From Cytophagales bacterium (lineage in GTDB: Bacteria > Bacteroidota > Bacteroidia > Cytophagales > Cyclobacteriaceae), in assembly GCA_017303795.1 (NCBI GenBank), contig JAFLBR010000004.1, positions 1 to 64,000 on the forward strand: a DNA stretch of 64,000 bases. The letters are read 5' to 3'. The translations under genes were made by a program, and so were the position numbers. The notes under the pieces were generated by a model. It worked only from the letters and a program-made list of their open reading frames with translations, made no database searches and was not told where the DNA came from. Of the stretch, positions 42,158-50,798 are shown piece after piece (within the stretch, counting starts at the first letter, position 1; each line of letters starts with the position of its first letter).

Positions 42158-44509
42158 TTAAAACTCAATTTTATAGTTCAGTATTGGCAAAAGAGGCGTC
42201 ATGTACCACTTTTCAACTTTACCACTTTGTGCTTCAAAATACTGGCCACCCAGATTTTTACGATTCGTGGCATTTTGCAAATCCAGCGAAAGCGTAGAAG
42301 TAGTGCGGGATTTGTTGCGCTTTATGCTGAAGCGCACATCGGTTCTGAAATAATCAGGCAGTTGTTCCGTAAACGATAGCGCTTCCATGTAATAGGTTTC
42401 GCCAAGTTCAACTGATTTAGTTATGTCTATAGGAGTTGTCCAAAAACCACCGGTATAAATTGTTCTGAGATTTATGCCAAACACGCGGCCCTTCTTCCAG
42501 TTATATTCTTTTCCCGCTGTAAAGCTTACTGCATGCTTACCATTAAAGCGCGAGTTTCGCCAAACGTTATCCAAGGCTTTGTATTCGGAATTATAAAGCG
42601 AGGCCGATAAAAGAAAATATAAATCGTTGTGCAGAAACTGTTCTAAGGTAAGTTCCACACCATAGTTGCGACCAACACCTTTGTTTACCATCGGTTCGGT
42701 TTCAAAACCTTGCTCCAGTGTCAAAGTAGAAACCGGACTATTCACATCGTTACGCACGGCTATGTTATACAACTGTTGATAGTAGGTTTCGGCTTTTATG
42801 CGCAGGTAACGCGAAAGTGAGCGATCGTATCCCAACACAACGTGATGTGCCTTATTGAAGTCTAGATTTAAATTGGGTTGTGCAATTGTTCCATCGGGTT
42901 GCTCAACCTGTGCTTCATAAACACTTATCGGTTGCATTTGGCTATGAAGCCCATAACCCAGTGAAAAAGATTGTTGCTCGCTGAGATCATACTTTACTGA
43001 AGCACGCGGCTCAACCGAAAACCTATTATTGTTGGTGAGATAAAGTGAATGTACCCCGGCATTAAAACTAAACTGTTCACTCACTTTATAATTCCATTGC
43101 GAAAATGCCTGCACCGTGTGTGCGTGCAGTTTAGAGTCAAGCGGCTCTACAACTTCATTTAATTCTGCATCGCGGTAACGCAGGTTTAAGGCATACGTGT
43201 GGCGATTTAAATACACACCCGAACGCAAAGCACTTTTGGCGCTGAACTTATTATTTAGCACTGAGCTAAACGTAATTTTTCGGTTTGAATATTTTTGAAT
43301 GTAATTGAATTGTGGATTGTAGTCGTTATCTAATCGTTCATCTTCATAGCCATGATTATTACCTGAAAGCACTACCGTGGTTTGCAGATAGGTGTTGGGG
43401 TTAATGGTATAAGCATGTTTAAGCCCCGCAGCGCCCGTGTTTGAAAAGTAATTGGAATTGTAGCGTTCATAATCAAACTCCCAAATCGTTGAGTCCTTTT
43501 TTGCTTTCTGAATTTGATCGCTTAATCCACCAAAACCAAACAAAGAGAAATTACCAAAGTTATTGGTAGGCAAATAAATGTTGTACGATAAATCCTGAAA
43601 GTTGGTAACCGCATCACCAATGTTTACTCCTATTTTAGAAAGTACACTTAGTGTGGAGTACCGGTAATTAATCAGATAAGAGCCGCGGTAGTTTTTTGAG
43701 AATGGGCCCTCGGCTGCAACATCTAACCCTAATACACCCGCTTGTATGGTGTACTCGCGCTTCTCATTATTTCCTTTACGGAGGTTAAGATCAAATACAC
43801 CCGCTAATGCATTCCCATACTCGGCTGCAAACGCTCCGGTAGAAAAATCGGAGTTGGCCAATAGTTGCGAACTGAGAATAGAAATACCGCCACCGGAAGA
43901 ACCAACCACTGCAAAGTGATTGGGATTGGGAATATCTACACCTTCCATGCGCCACAACAAACCAAACGGAGAGTTACCACGAATAGAAATAGAGTTGTTT
44001 CCATCATCGGCTGAGACCACGCCTGCAAAAGAGACAGCCGCACGAGCCGGATCGTTAACAGCTGCTGCAAACTTGCGCGTTTCTTCTACTGAAAAGGTGC
44101 GCGTACTTACTACAGCCATTTCATTTAAAGGCTTATTCTTTTCGGCATCGGGGCGAACAACAATCTCTGCTAATTGCGTAATGTCTTCTTCTATGGGCAC
44201 ATTCAACACAACTTCTTTGCCTGAGTTTACCACCAGATTGTTGGTAACATCTTTGTATCCAACAAAAGAAATTTTTAATGCTTGTGTTCCCACCGGCACA
44301 TTATTAATGCGAAAGTTTCCGTCAACATCGGTAGTGGCGCCTAATAGCGGCTCGGTGTTTAGAATAACAACCGTAGCTCCAGGCAATCCCATTTTTGAAA
44401 TTTTATCAACAACGGTACCACGAACAGTTTGTGTGAGCGATTGTGCGTTTGAAAAGGCAGATACTGTTAGTAAAGCAACTACTAACAGTGAGGGTTTAAA
44501 ATTTGTCAT
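42158..44509 (-). CDS. TonB-dependent receptor with carboxypeptidase-like N-terminus
   Basis: The 783-residue outer-membrane receptor starts with a signal peptide, a CarboxypepD_reg-like domain (TVRGTVVDKISKMGLPGATV; TTDVDGNFRINNVPVGTQAL), and a plug domain near residue 150 (SVSFAGVVSADDGNNSISIR; RGNSPFGLLWRMEGVDIPNP). The 22-strand barrel ends with an aromatic final residue (NYKIEF). No SusD gene follows, so it is not a SusC-type glycan importer; an iron complex or other small ligand is more likely. The start codon lies in a 9-bp hairpin. Regulation by the sigma/FecR pair upstream is expected from the order of genes. Confidence 0.92.
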   Translation of the reverse strand: MTNFKPSLLVVALLTVSAFSNAQSLTQTVRGTVVDKISKMGLPGATVVILNTEPLLGATTDVDGNFRINNVPVGTQALKISFVGYKDVTNNLVVNSGKEVVLNVPIEEDITQLAEIVVRPDAEKNKPLNEMAVVSTRTFSVEETRKFAAAVNDPARAAVSFAGVVSADDGNNSISIRGNSPFGLLWRMEGVDIPNPNHFAVVGSSGGGISILSSQLLANSDFSTGAFAAEYGNALAGVFDLNLRKGNNEKREYTIQAGVLGLDVAAEGPFSKNYRGSYLINYRYSTLSVLSKIGVNIGDAVTNFQDLSYNIYLPTNNFGNFSLFGFGGLSDQIQKAKKDSTIWEFDYERYNSNYFSNTGAAGLKHAYTINPNTYLQTTVVLSGNNHGYEDERLDNDYNPQFNYIQKYSNRKITFSSVLNNKFSAKSALRSGVYLNRHTYALNLRYRDAELNEVVEPLDSKLHAHTVQAFSQWNYKVSEQFSFNAGVHSLYLTNNNRFSVEPRASVKYDLSEQQSFSLGYGLHSQMQPISVYEAQVEQPDGTIAQPNLNLDFNKAHHVVLGYDRSLSRYLRIKAETYYQQLYNIAVRNDVNSPVSTLTLEQGFETEPMVNKGVGRNYGVELTLEQFLHNDLYFLLSASLYNSEYKALDNVWRNSRFNGKHAVSFTAGKEYNWKKGRVFGINLRTIYTGGFWTTPIDITKSVELGETYYMEALSFTEQLPDYFRTDVRFSIKRNKSRTTSTLSLDLQNATNRKNLGGQYFEAQSGKVEKWYMTPLLPILNYKIEF

Positions 44510-44536
44510 ACACTTTTTTTATTTCGTGTGTATGAC
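44505..44536 (-). promoter_or_regulatory. Hairpin enclosing the start codon of the TonB receptor
   Basis: GTCATACAC (44505-44513) pairs perfectly with GTGTATGAC (44528-44536), with a 14-nt loop. In the mRNA the AUG (44509-44507) is in the 3' arm, and the loop is A-rich (AAATAAAAAAA), the type of sequence that enhances initiation in Bacteroidota. A second 9-bp hairpin (44463-44471 with 44481-44489) lies in codons 7-16. Confidence 0.45.
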
Positions 44537-44588
44537 AAGCAAGGTTTAGATCACCCCTAATCGCCTTGAAAATTTAGTAGAGATTCTT

Positions 44589-46394
44589 TTATAAGAATCG
44601 TAATCCCACCTTAGCTCCAAACCACATAGCCAGATTATTATTTGTTCCTATACTAACCGAAGTGCTGGCCGGTGTATAGTAGGTAAACATTTCAGGATAA
44701 TCCGTAAACGATTTACGTGTTAAGTATGCATTAAAAGTAAGGCCTGTGGAAAGTGAGAACTTCTTTGCAAACTGAAACTCAAAACCAAGATAGGCTTTGT
44801 TGAGTAAGCTAAGTGCATTGGTAAATCCACCTTTGTTTACATGTTGGCTTGTTAAATCCATATCGAGGTAAAGCCAGCGTGTAAGCTTGCGCGAAGTACC
44901 TACACCATAACCAAAAGTCCAGATGGAGGTATCATTAGCTTGCACCGATTGTTCAGGTTTAAAGCCAGCCATTATTATGGTATAAAAATTTCTAACGCCT
45001 GTTCTGAAAGCCAGGTTAGTTGGAAAAACCTCATCGCCCGAAACTTCTATTTTATGATAGCCATTTCGTACAATACTAAACAATCCTATAGGCACACCGC
45101 CCACACTATCGGCATAATTGATTAACCCGATTTGGGTGCCTTTTACCTGCCGCGCATAATTAAACAATGCACTTACCTGCGAACCCGAAATCTTTTTGGT
45201 GGTAAGATTTGTAACTCCCGCAAACTGCGAACCCTTGTAATTTCCTCTTTGCAGATTACCAAAGCCTGCCACCTGCACACCATAAGAAGATTGATTGTTG
45301 TAATTACTAAAACCGGCAACCTGTACGCCATTCATATCGCCAAGATTGGTGTTGGCAAAACCTGCTACCTGCACACCATGACCGTTGCTAAAATTTGTAT
45401 TGGCAAAGCCAGCTACTTGCACAGCCGTAACATCGCCTGCATTCAGGTTAAAAAATCCTGAGGCTTGAACGCCATAAAAATTTCCACCCACCATATTTCC
45501 AAAACCTGCAATCTGCAACCAGCGCACATCGCCCCGATCGAGATTAAAAAAGAACCCCAACTCTATCTGGCGTGTACCCAGCGAATAGCCCCCAAGAAAA
45601 TTGATAGAATAATCGTTAATCACGTTTCCGCTTAAGCGACCATGTGTTCCGATAAACGGTAACAACGATACCTGCACCATTGAATAAAGTGTATCGGAAA
45701 TATTCTGCACGTTAGGTTCAGAATGATAAGTCCGCGCCAGTTCTTCTTTTAAGGAAAGCGTTATTGAGTCATTCGGGATATCGGGGATTTTTAAATGCAA
45801 TGAATCTACCCGCATTGATTTCATGGCAATGATATAATATTGGTTTGCCGATTCGGTGATCTGAATGGTGGTGTCGCGATAATCCTTTTTGCTAAAAGAA
45901 AGCAACAACGAATCGCGCTTCTCAATTTTGATGCGAAAAAATCCATACTCATCAGAGGCAACAGAAGTAAAGGATGCTTTGTGATAGATACTTGCTTCGG
46001 ACACTTTTTTTCCGGTAATGGCATCTTCTATATAACCACTTACTACAATGGTTACCACATCGTTTTTAACAGTAGGCGCAGGTGCTTTGGTAAGAATTAT
46101 ATAGTTGCCTTTCGCTTTGTAGTTAAGTGTTCCCTGAAATATTTCGTTCAGCACCTGACGCACCGTTAGGTTTTGCACATTCAGACTTACCGTGTGGTTG
46201 GCATCAATGATAGAACTGTTATACGAAAATGAAAACCCGGCTGCCTGTGCAACGCGGCTCAATACCAGTGTTGCTTTTTCATTCTCTGCCATAATGGTTA
46301 TGGGGCGCTCCAGCAAGGGCAAGTCCTTCTCTTTGGTTTGTGCTCCACACACCACAGCCAGCAACAGAAATAAAAAAGTGAAAAAAAACTTCAT
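44589..46394 (-). CDS. STN-domain protein with surface repeats
   Basis: A 601-residue exported protein (signal peptide MKFFFTFLFLLLAVVCGAQT). An STN domain (secretin/TonB N-terminal) lies at about residues 30-105 (ITIMAENEKATLVLSRVAQA; VRQVLNEIFQGTLNY), then a CarboxypepD_reg-like domain (VSGYIEDAITGKKVSEASIY). From about residue 265 it has about seven tandem units with GVQVAGFxN in the style of LA_2272-type surface repeats, followed by a beta-rich end. STN domains receive a signal from FecR. The barrel-like repeats instead of a TonB-receptor barrel are unusual. It ends 79 bases upstream of the receptor gene and starts 6 bases after the fecR stop. Confidence 0.88.
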   Translation of the reverse strand: MKFFFTFLFLLLAVVCGAQTKEKDLPLLERPITIMAENEKATLVLSRVAQAAGFSFSYNSSIIDANHTVSLNVQNLTVRQVLNEIFQGTLNYKAKGNYIILTKAPAPTVKNDVVTIVVSGYIEDAITGKKVSEASIYHKASFTSVASDEYGFFRIKIEKRDSLLLSFSKKDYRDTTIQITESANQYYIIAMKSMRVDSLHLKIPDIPNDSITLSLKEELARTYHSEPNVQNISDTLYSMVQVSLLPFIGTHGRLSGNVINDYSINFLGGYSLGTRQIELGFFFNLDRGDVRWLQIAGFGNMVGGNFYGVQASGFFNLNAGDVTAVQVAGFANTNFSNGHGVQVAGFANTNLGDMNGVQVAGFSNYNNQSSYGVQVAGFGNLQRGNYKGSQFAGVTNLTTKKISGSQVSALFNYARQVKGTQIGLINYADSVGGVPIGLFSIVRNGYHKIEVSGDEVFPTNLAFRTGVRNFYTIIMAGFKPEQSVQANDTSIWTFGYGVGTSRKLTRWLYLDMDLTSQHVNKGGFTNALSLLNKAYLGFEFQFAKKFSLSTGLTFNAYLTRKSFTDYPEMFTYYTPASTSVSIGTNNNLAMWFGAKVGLRFL

Positions 46395-46400
46395 GCGTGC

Positions 46401-47408
46401 TTATTGGGAGTTGGTGCATCCGTCACCATCCAGAATCAACTCCTCACCTTTTCGGGTTAGCGTCAGGTTCATGGTTTCGGCTATTACTTCGGCAATAATG
46501 GCTGGGTTATCTTCTTTGTAATTGGCGGTAAGCCGGCAATCAAAAAGTTTTTTATTGGCCAGCACGATTTTAGAATTATACACTTCGTTCAACAACTCAA
46601 CCACCGATTTCAAATCGGTATTATTAAAGCTGAAAACTTTTGTCTTATACGCCAGAATATTGGTATCGGGCTTTTCAATGCGATAAAACATTTTATTGCG
46701 CCTGCTATAAATAGCGCGTTGGCCCGCTTTGAGGTTAAGGCCGCTATCGTACAAGGTATAAAACTGAACCTCGCCTTCGGTCACCAGAATTTCAATAGTA
46801 TCTTTTTCTGGATAGGCCTTTAAGTTAAACTCTGTACCTATGTCGCGCACAAGTATGTCTTCGGCTTCAATTACAAATGGATTTTCTTCATCGTGTTTTA
46901 CGCTGAAGTATGCCTCGCCTTTTAATTTCACTTTGCGTGATTTTGCTTTGGCATCGTAACTGTAAGCCAACTCACTCTTCTTATTGAGAAAAGCTGTGCT
47001 GCCATCGGGTAGAGTGTCTTGTCTTGTGGAGTCGGCACTTACCACCGCCATTTGCTGTGTGGTTTGCCCAATGGGATTGTTCAGAAAATAAATGACACCA
47101 GAAAAAATGGCAATGCCTGCGGCTATGCGCACCCAGATACTGGTTCGCTCCGTACGCTTGTGGATCGACACTACTTTTCCTTCACTCAGGCGATCTCTTA
47201 CTTTGTTCCAGGCTGCATCGGTATCAAACTCTACTTTAACATTGTTGCTTGCCGCTTTATCAAAAATAATTTTAAGGTTATCAAAGTAAGCCTGGTTAGT
47301 AAGGTTCGCGGCAAGCCATGCATTCAACTCCTGCTTCTCTTGCTCAGTAGCTTCTCCGGCCAACACTTTGCCTATCAACTCATCCATATCGTCATGCTGC
47401 AATTTCAT
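46401..47408 (-). CDS. FecR-family anti-sigma factor
   Basis: The 335-residue FecR protein has a cytoplasmic N-terminal domain (EATEQEKQELNAWLAANLTN), one membrane segment near residues 92-108 (VRIAAGIAIFSGVIYFL), the FecR domain (LPDGSTAFLNKKSELAYSYD; KGEAYFSVKHDEENPFVIEA) and a DUF4974 C-terminal domain (FNNTDLKSVVELLNEVYNSK). It holds the sigma factor inactive and passes the signal from the outer-membrane STN domain. The start overlaps the sigma stop by one base. The C-terminal DUF4974 is itself STN-like. Confidence 0.95.
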   Translation of the reverse strand: MKLQHDDMDELIGKVLAGEATEQEKQELNAWLAANLTNQAYFDNLKIIFDKAASNNVKVEFDTDAAWNKVRDRLSEGKVVSIHKRTERTSIWVRIAAGIAIFSGVIYFLNNPIGQTTQQMAVVSADSTRQDTLPDGSTAFLNKKSELAYSYDAKAKSRKVKLKGEAYFSVKHDEENPFVIEAEDILVRDIGTEFNLKAYPEKDTIEILVTEGEVQFYTLYDSGLNLKAGQRAIYSRRNKMFYRIEKPDTNILAYKTKVFSFNNTDLKSVVELLNEVYNSKIVLANKKLFDCRLTANYKEDNPAIIAEVIAETMNLTLTRKGEELILDGDGCTNSQ

Positions 47409-47986
47409 TACGGCATCCAGTTATTCATAAAAATCAAAAACAAAGGCAAATAATCTTTCAACTGCTCGCGCATCAACTTCAATGCCTTACCCATATGGTT
47501 CTCAACTGTTTTTATTGAGATCTGAAGTTGATCGGCTATCTCCTGATATTTTAATTCTTCAAAGCGGCTGAGTTGAAAAACCAACCGACATTGTTCAGGC
47601 AAGGTTTGCATGGCTTGCGCGATTTTTATTTCAAGCTCGGCTGCCTGCACGTTATGCATCACCGATTCTGCAGCCACCTCGCCTACATACAGTTGGTGTG
47701 CCACATGCTGTTGTTTTACTTTTTCGTGTTTGATCACATTCAGGCAACTGTTGCGCACCATACGATACAAGTAAGCCTTTAGTGAAGTTTCGATTTCAAT
47801 ACCCGTTCGTTTTTCCCAAACCGAAATGAAAGCCGTTTGTACAACTTCCTCCGCTTCTTCTTTATCATTTAAAAATGAAAAGGCATAGCGGCAAAGGGGC
47901 TGGTAATAGGCGCGGAAAATCATCTCAAAAGTACTTTGGTTGCCCTGCCGGAATTTTTCTAATACCTGCTTTTCCGATAAATCCAC
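47408..47986 (-). CDS. ECF RNA polymerase sigma factor
   Basis: A sigma-70 family factor of the Bacteroidota FecI-type group, 192 residues, with region 2 (FEMIFRAYYQPLCRYAFSFL; AEEVVQTAFISVWEKR) and region 4 (MQTLPEQCRLVFQLSRFEEL; YQEIADQLQISIKTVENHMG). The start is a GTG at 47986. It is the first gene of the sigma-FecR-STN-receptor-DUF2807 cluster, with one-base overlap to fecR, and should direct transcription of that cluster. Confidence 0.96.
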   Translation of the reverse strand: MDLSEKQVLEKFRQGNQSTFEMIFRAYYQPLCRYAFSFLNDKEEAEEVVQTAFISVWEKRTGIEIETSLKAYLYRMVRNSCLNVIKHEKVKQQHVAHQLYVGEVAAESVMHNVQAAELEIKIAQAMQTLPEQCRLVFQLSRFEELKYQEIADQLQISIKTVENHMGKALKLMREQLKDYLPLFLIFMNNWMP

Positions 47987-48075
47987 CGCCTTTGTTGAGA
48001 GTTTGGTGCAATTTAAGGGTTTCGGGCTTTGAGTAAAGACAACCCAAAGAACTTTTACCCCTACCTTAAAATAAA

Positions 48076-48104
48076 ATAAGCCATCCCTGTAAAGGATGGC
48101 TTAT
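48076..48104 (-). terminator. Terminator of the carbonic anhydrase gene
   Basis: On the minus strand ATAAGCCATCC pairs with GGATGGCTTAT around a 7-nt loop and is followed by TTTATTTTAAGG. It lies 23 bases after the stop codon of the carbonic anhydrase gene. Confidence 0.75.
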
Positions 48105-48126
48105 GGCTACTTCTATTTTAGAGGAT

Positions 48127-48774
48127 TTAAACCCGCTTCATTTTTTCAAACTTATATACATCGGGCATTTCAGAATCGTCATGCATGGATACTTTCAGGT
48201 CTTTGATTATGCCGTTGCCGATATCGTACACCCAACCGTGAATGTATGGAAAGCCGCCTCTGCGTTGCCATGCATTTTGTATGATGGAGGTTTTGCCTAA
48301 ATCATACACTTGCTCAGTAACATTCAACTCTATGAAGCGATCTTCACGCTGCTTCTTATCGGTAATGGCTTCAAGTTCGTCCTGGTGCAGGCGATATACA
48401 TCTTTGATGTGGCGAATCCAGTTGTCGATCAACCCGATTTGTTGATGGCCCATAGCGGCCCGCACACCACCACAACCGTAGTGCCCACACACAATTACGT
48501 GGTTTACTTCCAGCACGTTTACAGCATAGTCCAGCACGCTTAACATATTCATATCGGTGTGCACAACCATGTTGGCAATATTGCGATGCACAAATACTTC
48601 GCCTGGATTTGTTCCGGTAATTTGGTTGGCCGGTACGCGACTATCGGCACAGCCTATCCAAAGAAACTCTGGCTTTTGTGTGTTGGCCAGTTTATTGAAA
48701 TAGTCTTTGTCCTCGTGCAGCATTTGTTCTACCCACGCGCGGTTTTGTAAGAGCAGTTGATTGTATTTTTCCAT
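48127..48774 (-). CDS. Beta-class carbonic anhydrase
   Basis: This enzyme interconverts CO2 and bicarbonate in the cytoplasm. The 215 residues have the zinc ligands Cys42, His98 and Cys101 with the Asp44-Arg46 dyad, in IGCADSRVPANQITG and VIVCGHYGCGGVRAAM. HRNIANMVVHTDMN is the conserved segment between them. The length is that of the E. coli Can type. It follows the SulP gene by 46 bases on the same strand, so the two are probably co-transcribed; SulP transporters of this type are often bicarbonate carriers. Confidence 0.96.
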   Translation of the reverse strand: MEKYNQLLLQNRAWVEQMLHEDKDYFNKLANTQKPEFLWIGCADSRVPANQITGTNPGEVFVHRNIANMVVHTDMNMLSVLDYAVNVLEVNHVIVCGHYGCGGVRAAMGHQQIGLIDNWIRHIKDVYRLHQDELEAITDKKQREDRFIELNVTEQVYDLGKTSIIQNAWQRRGGFPYIHGWVYDIGNGIIKDLKVSMHDDSEMPDVYKFEKMKRV

Positions 48775-48820
48775 AGTGTTATTTGTTTATCAGGATTGTT
48801 TAAAATTTATAGCACTTAAT

Positions 48821-50353
48821 TTATGCCAGCGATTTTTCTGACAGCTTTAACCCATTTATGTTTATCGTAATATTTTTTGTTTTGGCGGTTTCCGTAAAGT
48901 CGTTTAGCGTTTCCAGTATATCTGCATCCACAAAGCCAGCGTGGGTTGCATCAATAACTAACTGAGAATCTTCCGGCACTTTAGCCAACTCTTGTCTAAG
49001 CGCGGCCTTGTTCAGGAAGGTAACATCTTTAGTAAACTTAATCATATATTTTTCATGGTCGGAAACCACAACCATTGCCCTTTTGAAATTAGTTATGAGA
49101 ATGAAAACAAGCGCTACGCCAATGCCGAGGAAAACGCCCAACAATAGATTGGTGAATAATACGGCAAGTACCGTTGCTACAAAGGGTAAAAACTGCGCCC
49201 ACCCTTTTTGGAACATCTCCACAAAAGCCGATGGCTTGGTTAATTTGTAACCGGTTACTAACAAAATACCAGCAAGGCAAGAGAGCGGAATTAACATTAA
49301 TAATTTCGGAATTAAAACTACCGACAACAATAAGATGGCGCCATGCGAAATGGCCGAAGCTTTACTACGAGCACCGGCATTTACGTTTGCCGAACTGCGC
49401 ACAATAACAGATGTTACCGGCAACCCGCCCAATAAGCCAGACACTGCATTACCAAACCCCTGTGCCTGCAGCTCTCTGTTGAGGGGTGTTGACCTACGGG
49501 CCGGATCCATTTTATCAACAGCTTCAATACTTAACAAACTTTCCAGACTGGCTACTACAGCAAGTGTAATGGCGGTTGTGTAAACTTTAGGATTTTGCCA
49601 GGCCGAAAAATCGGGGAAGGTGAAAAAAGCACTCAACCCCGATTCGGAATATGATGGCAGCGAAACAAGATGTTGTGCACTAATAACCAGATCGGGTGAA
49701 GAAATTTTATAAATCGTGTTAAGCCCAATGCCTAATAACACAACAGCAAGCGGGGCTGGCACAATGCGAAAGAATCTAAAGCGCAATAAAAAATTAGAGT
49801 TCCAGCTTATCAATACCAGCACCGAAATAACACTGATTATTACTGCACCGGGACTGATATAATTTAAGGCTTCAACTATTTCTGAGAATGTGTTGCGGCC
49901 ATCTGCCTGAAAAAAACTTTCATCACCTTCATAATCGGCATCAAAGCCAACGGCATGCGGTATTTGTTTCAGAATAAGAATTAAACCAATACCGGCCAGC
50001 ATACCTTTTATAACAGCCACCGGAAAAAAATGTCCGATGGATCCGGCTCGTACCAACCCTAAAATAATTTGCAGTGCCCCGGCCACAACTACGCTTAATA
50101 AAAAAATCTCGAACGTGCCGAGATCTTGAATGGCAACTAATACAATAGAAGTTAGTCCTGCGGCTGGCCCACTTACGCTAAGTGATGAGCCGCTTAATGA
50201 GCCTACTACTATGCCCCCTACAATCCCGGCCATTAAACCAGAAAAAAGAGGTGCGCCCGATGCCAAGGCAATACCTAAGCACAAGGGCAGGGCTACCAGA
50301 AAGACAACAACTGAGGACGGAAAGTCCGTTGACCAGAAACTTCTCAAATTCAT
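48821..50353 (-). CDS. SulP-family anion transporter with STAS domain
   Basis: From ATG 50353 the protein has 510 residues. It begins with the conserved NLRSFWSTDFPSSVVVFLVA, LCLGIALASGAPLFSGLMAG and IVGSLSGSSLSVSGPAAGL-type stretches, and has about 12 membrane segments. A cytoplasmic STAS domain follows (about residues 425-510, LVIDATHAGFVDADILETLN). SulP proteins carry sulfate, bicarbonate or other anions with sodium or protons; the neighbour carbonic anhydrase speaks for bicarbonate. An upstream start at 50392 would add 13 residues and is not favoured. Confidence 0.93.
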   Translation of the reverse strand: MNLRSFWSTDFPSSVVVFLVALPLCLGIALASGAPLFSGLMAGIVGGIVVGSLSGSSLSVSGPAAGLTSIVLVAIQDLGTFEIFLLSVVVAGALQIILGLVRAGSIGHFFPVAVIKGMLAGIGLILILKQIPHAVGFDADYEGDESFFQADGRNTFSEIVEALNYISPGAVIISVISVLVLISWNSNFLLRFRFFRIVPAPLAVVLLGIGLNTIYKISSPDLVISAQHLVSLPSYSESGLSAFFTFPDFSAWQNPKVYTTAITLAVVASLESLLSIEAVDKMDPARRSTPLNRELQAQGFGNAVSGLLGGLPVTSVIVRSSANVNAGARSKASAISHGAILLLSVVLIPKLLMLIPLSCLAGILLVTGYKLTKPSAFVEMFQKGWAQFLPFVATVLAVLFTNLLLGVFLGIGVALVFILITNFKRAMVVVSDHEKYMIKFTKDVTFLNKAALRQELAKVPEDSQLVIDATHAGFVDADILETLNDFTETAKTKNITININGLKLSEKSLA

Positions 50354-50412
50354 AAAAAGAAAAAAATGAAATCTAAACTGAAATGCGCCCATTCGGGCAA
50401 AATACTACTCAA

Positions 50413-50727
50413 CTACACTTGTGGCGGTGGCGAGATTATTTCCAGAAAGTGGAAACTGGTTAGAAAATGATTCGCGTGGTGAAGGTTGCCGGCTAAAGCT
50501 GCTGAAGGATGTTGCGTATGCTGTGGTACAAGCTTGGAAGTTTCGTCATCTTCTCCGGTTGTATCTTCTTCTACAGGCGTTGGAACCGGCTGATCTTCTG
50601 CTTCATCGCCCAGATCGGCCACACATTCTGTAGCAAAGGTTTTTTTCAACGAAGTGGTAATTGTGTTGGCCGATACCAGAATCAGCAAACAAAAGATAGC
50701 CACGTAAGAGAAAACAATTTTAGCCAT
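50413..50727 (-). CDS. Small exported acidic/His-rich protein, 104 aa
   Basis: The product has one N-terminal hydrophobic segment (IVFSYVAIFCLLILVSANTI), an acidic proline-rich middle (DLGDEAEDQPVPTPVEEDTT; GEDDETSKLV) and a histidine-rich end (HTQHPSAALAGNLHHANHFL). No family is recognised. It lies 59 bases upstream of the SulP gene on the same strand and could be co-transcribed with it. Acidic and histidine residues suggest metal or proton binding, but this is a guess. It may be anchored in the inner membrane with the rest in the periplasm. Confidence 0.6.
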   Translation of the reverse strand: MAKIVFSYVAIFCLLILVSANTITTSLKKTFATECVADLGDEAEDQPVPTPVEEDTTGEDDETSKLVPQHTQHPSAALAGNLHHANHFLTSFHFLEIISPPPQV

Positions 50728-50798
50728 ATGCGGGTGGCAAATATAACAAATAGTTGAAACGCCTTTAACCTGATGAACCTTTAAGAAATTTTTAACAG

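Noticed and set aside
43920-44549. 209-residue plus-strand frame opposite the TonB receptor start
   Set aside because: It is antisense to a well-supported receptor, has no family features and a low-complexity Ser/Thr composition typical of a shadow frame.
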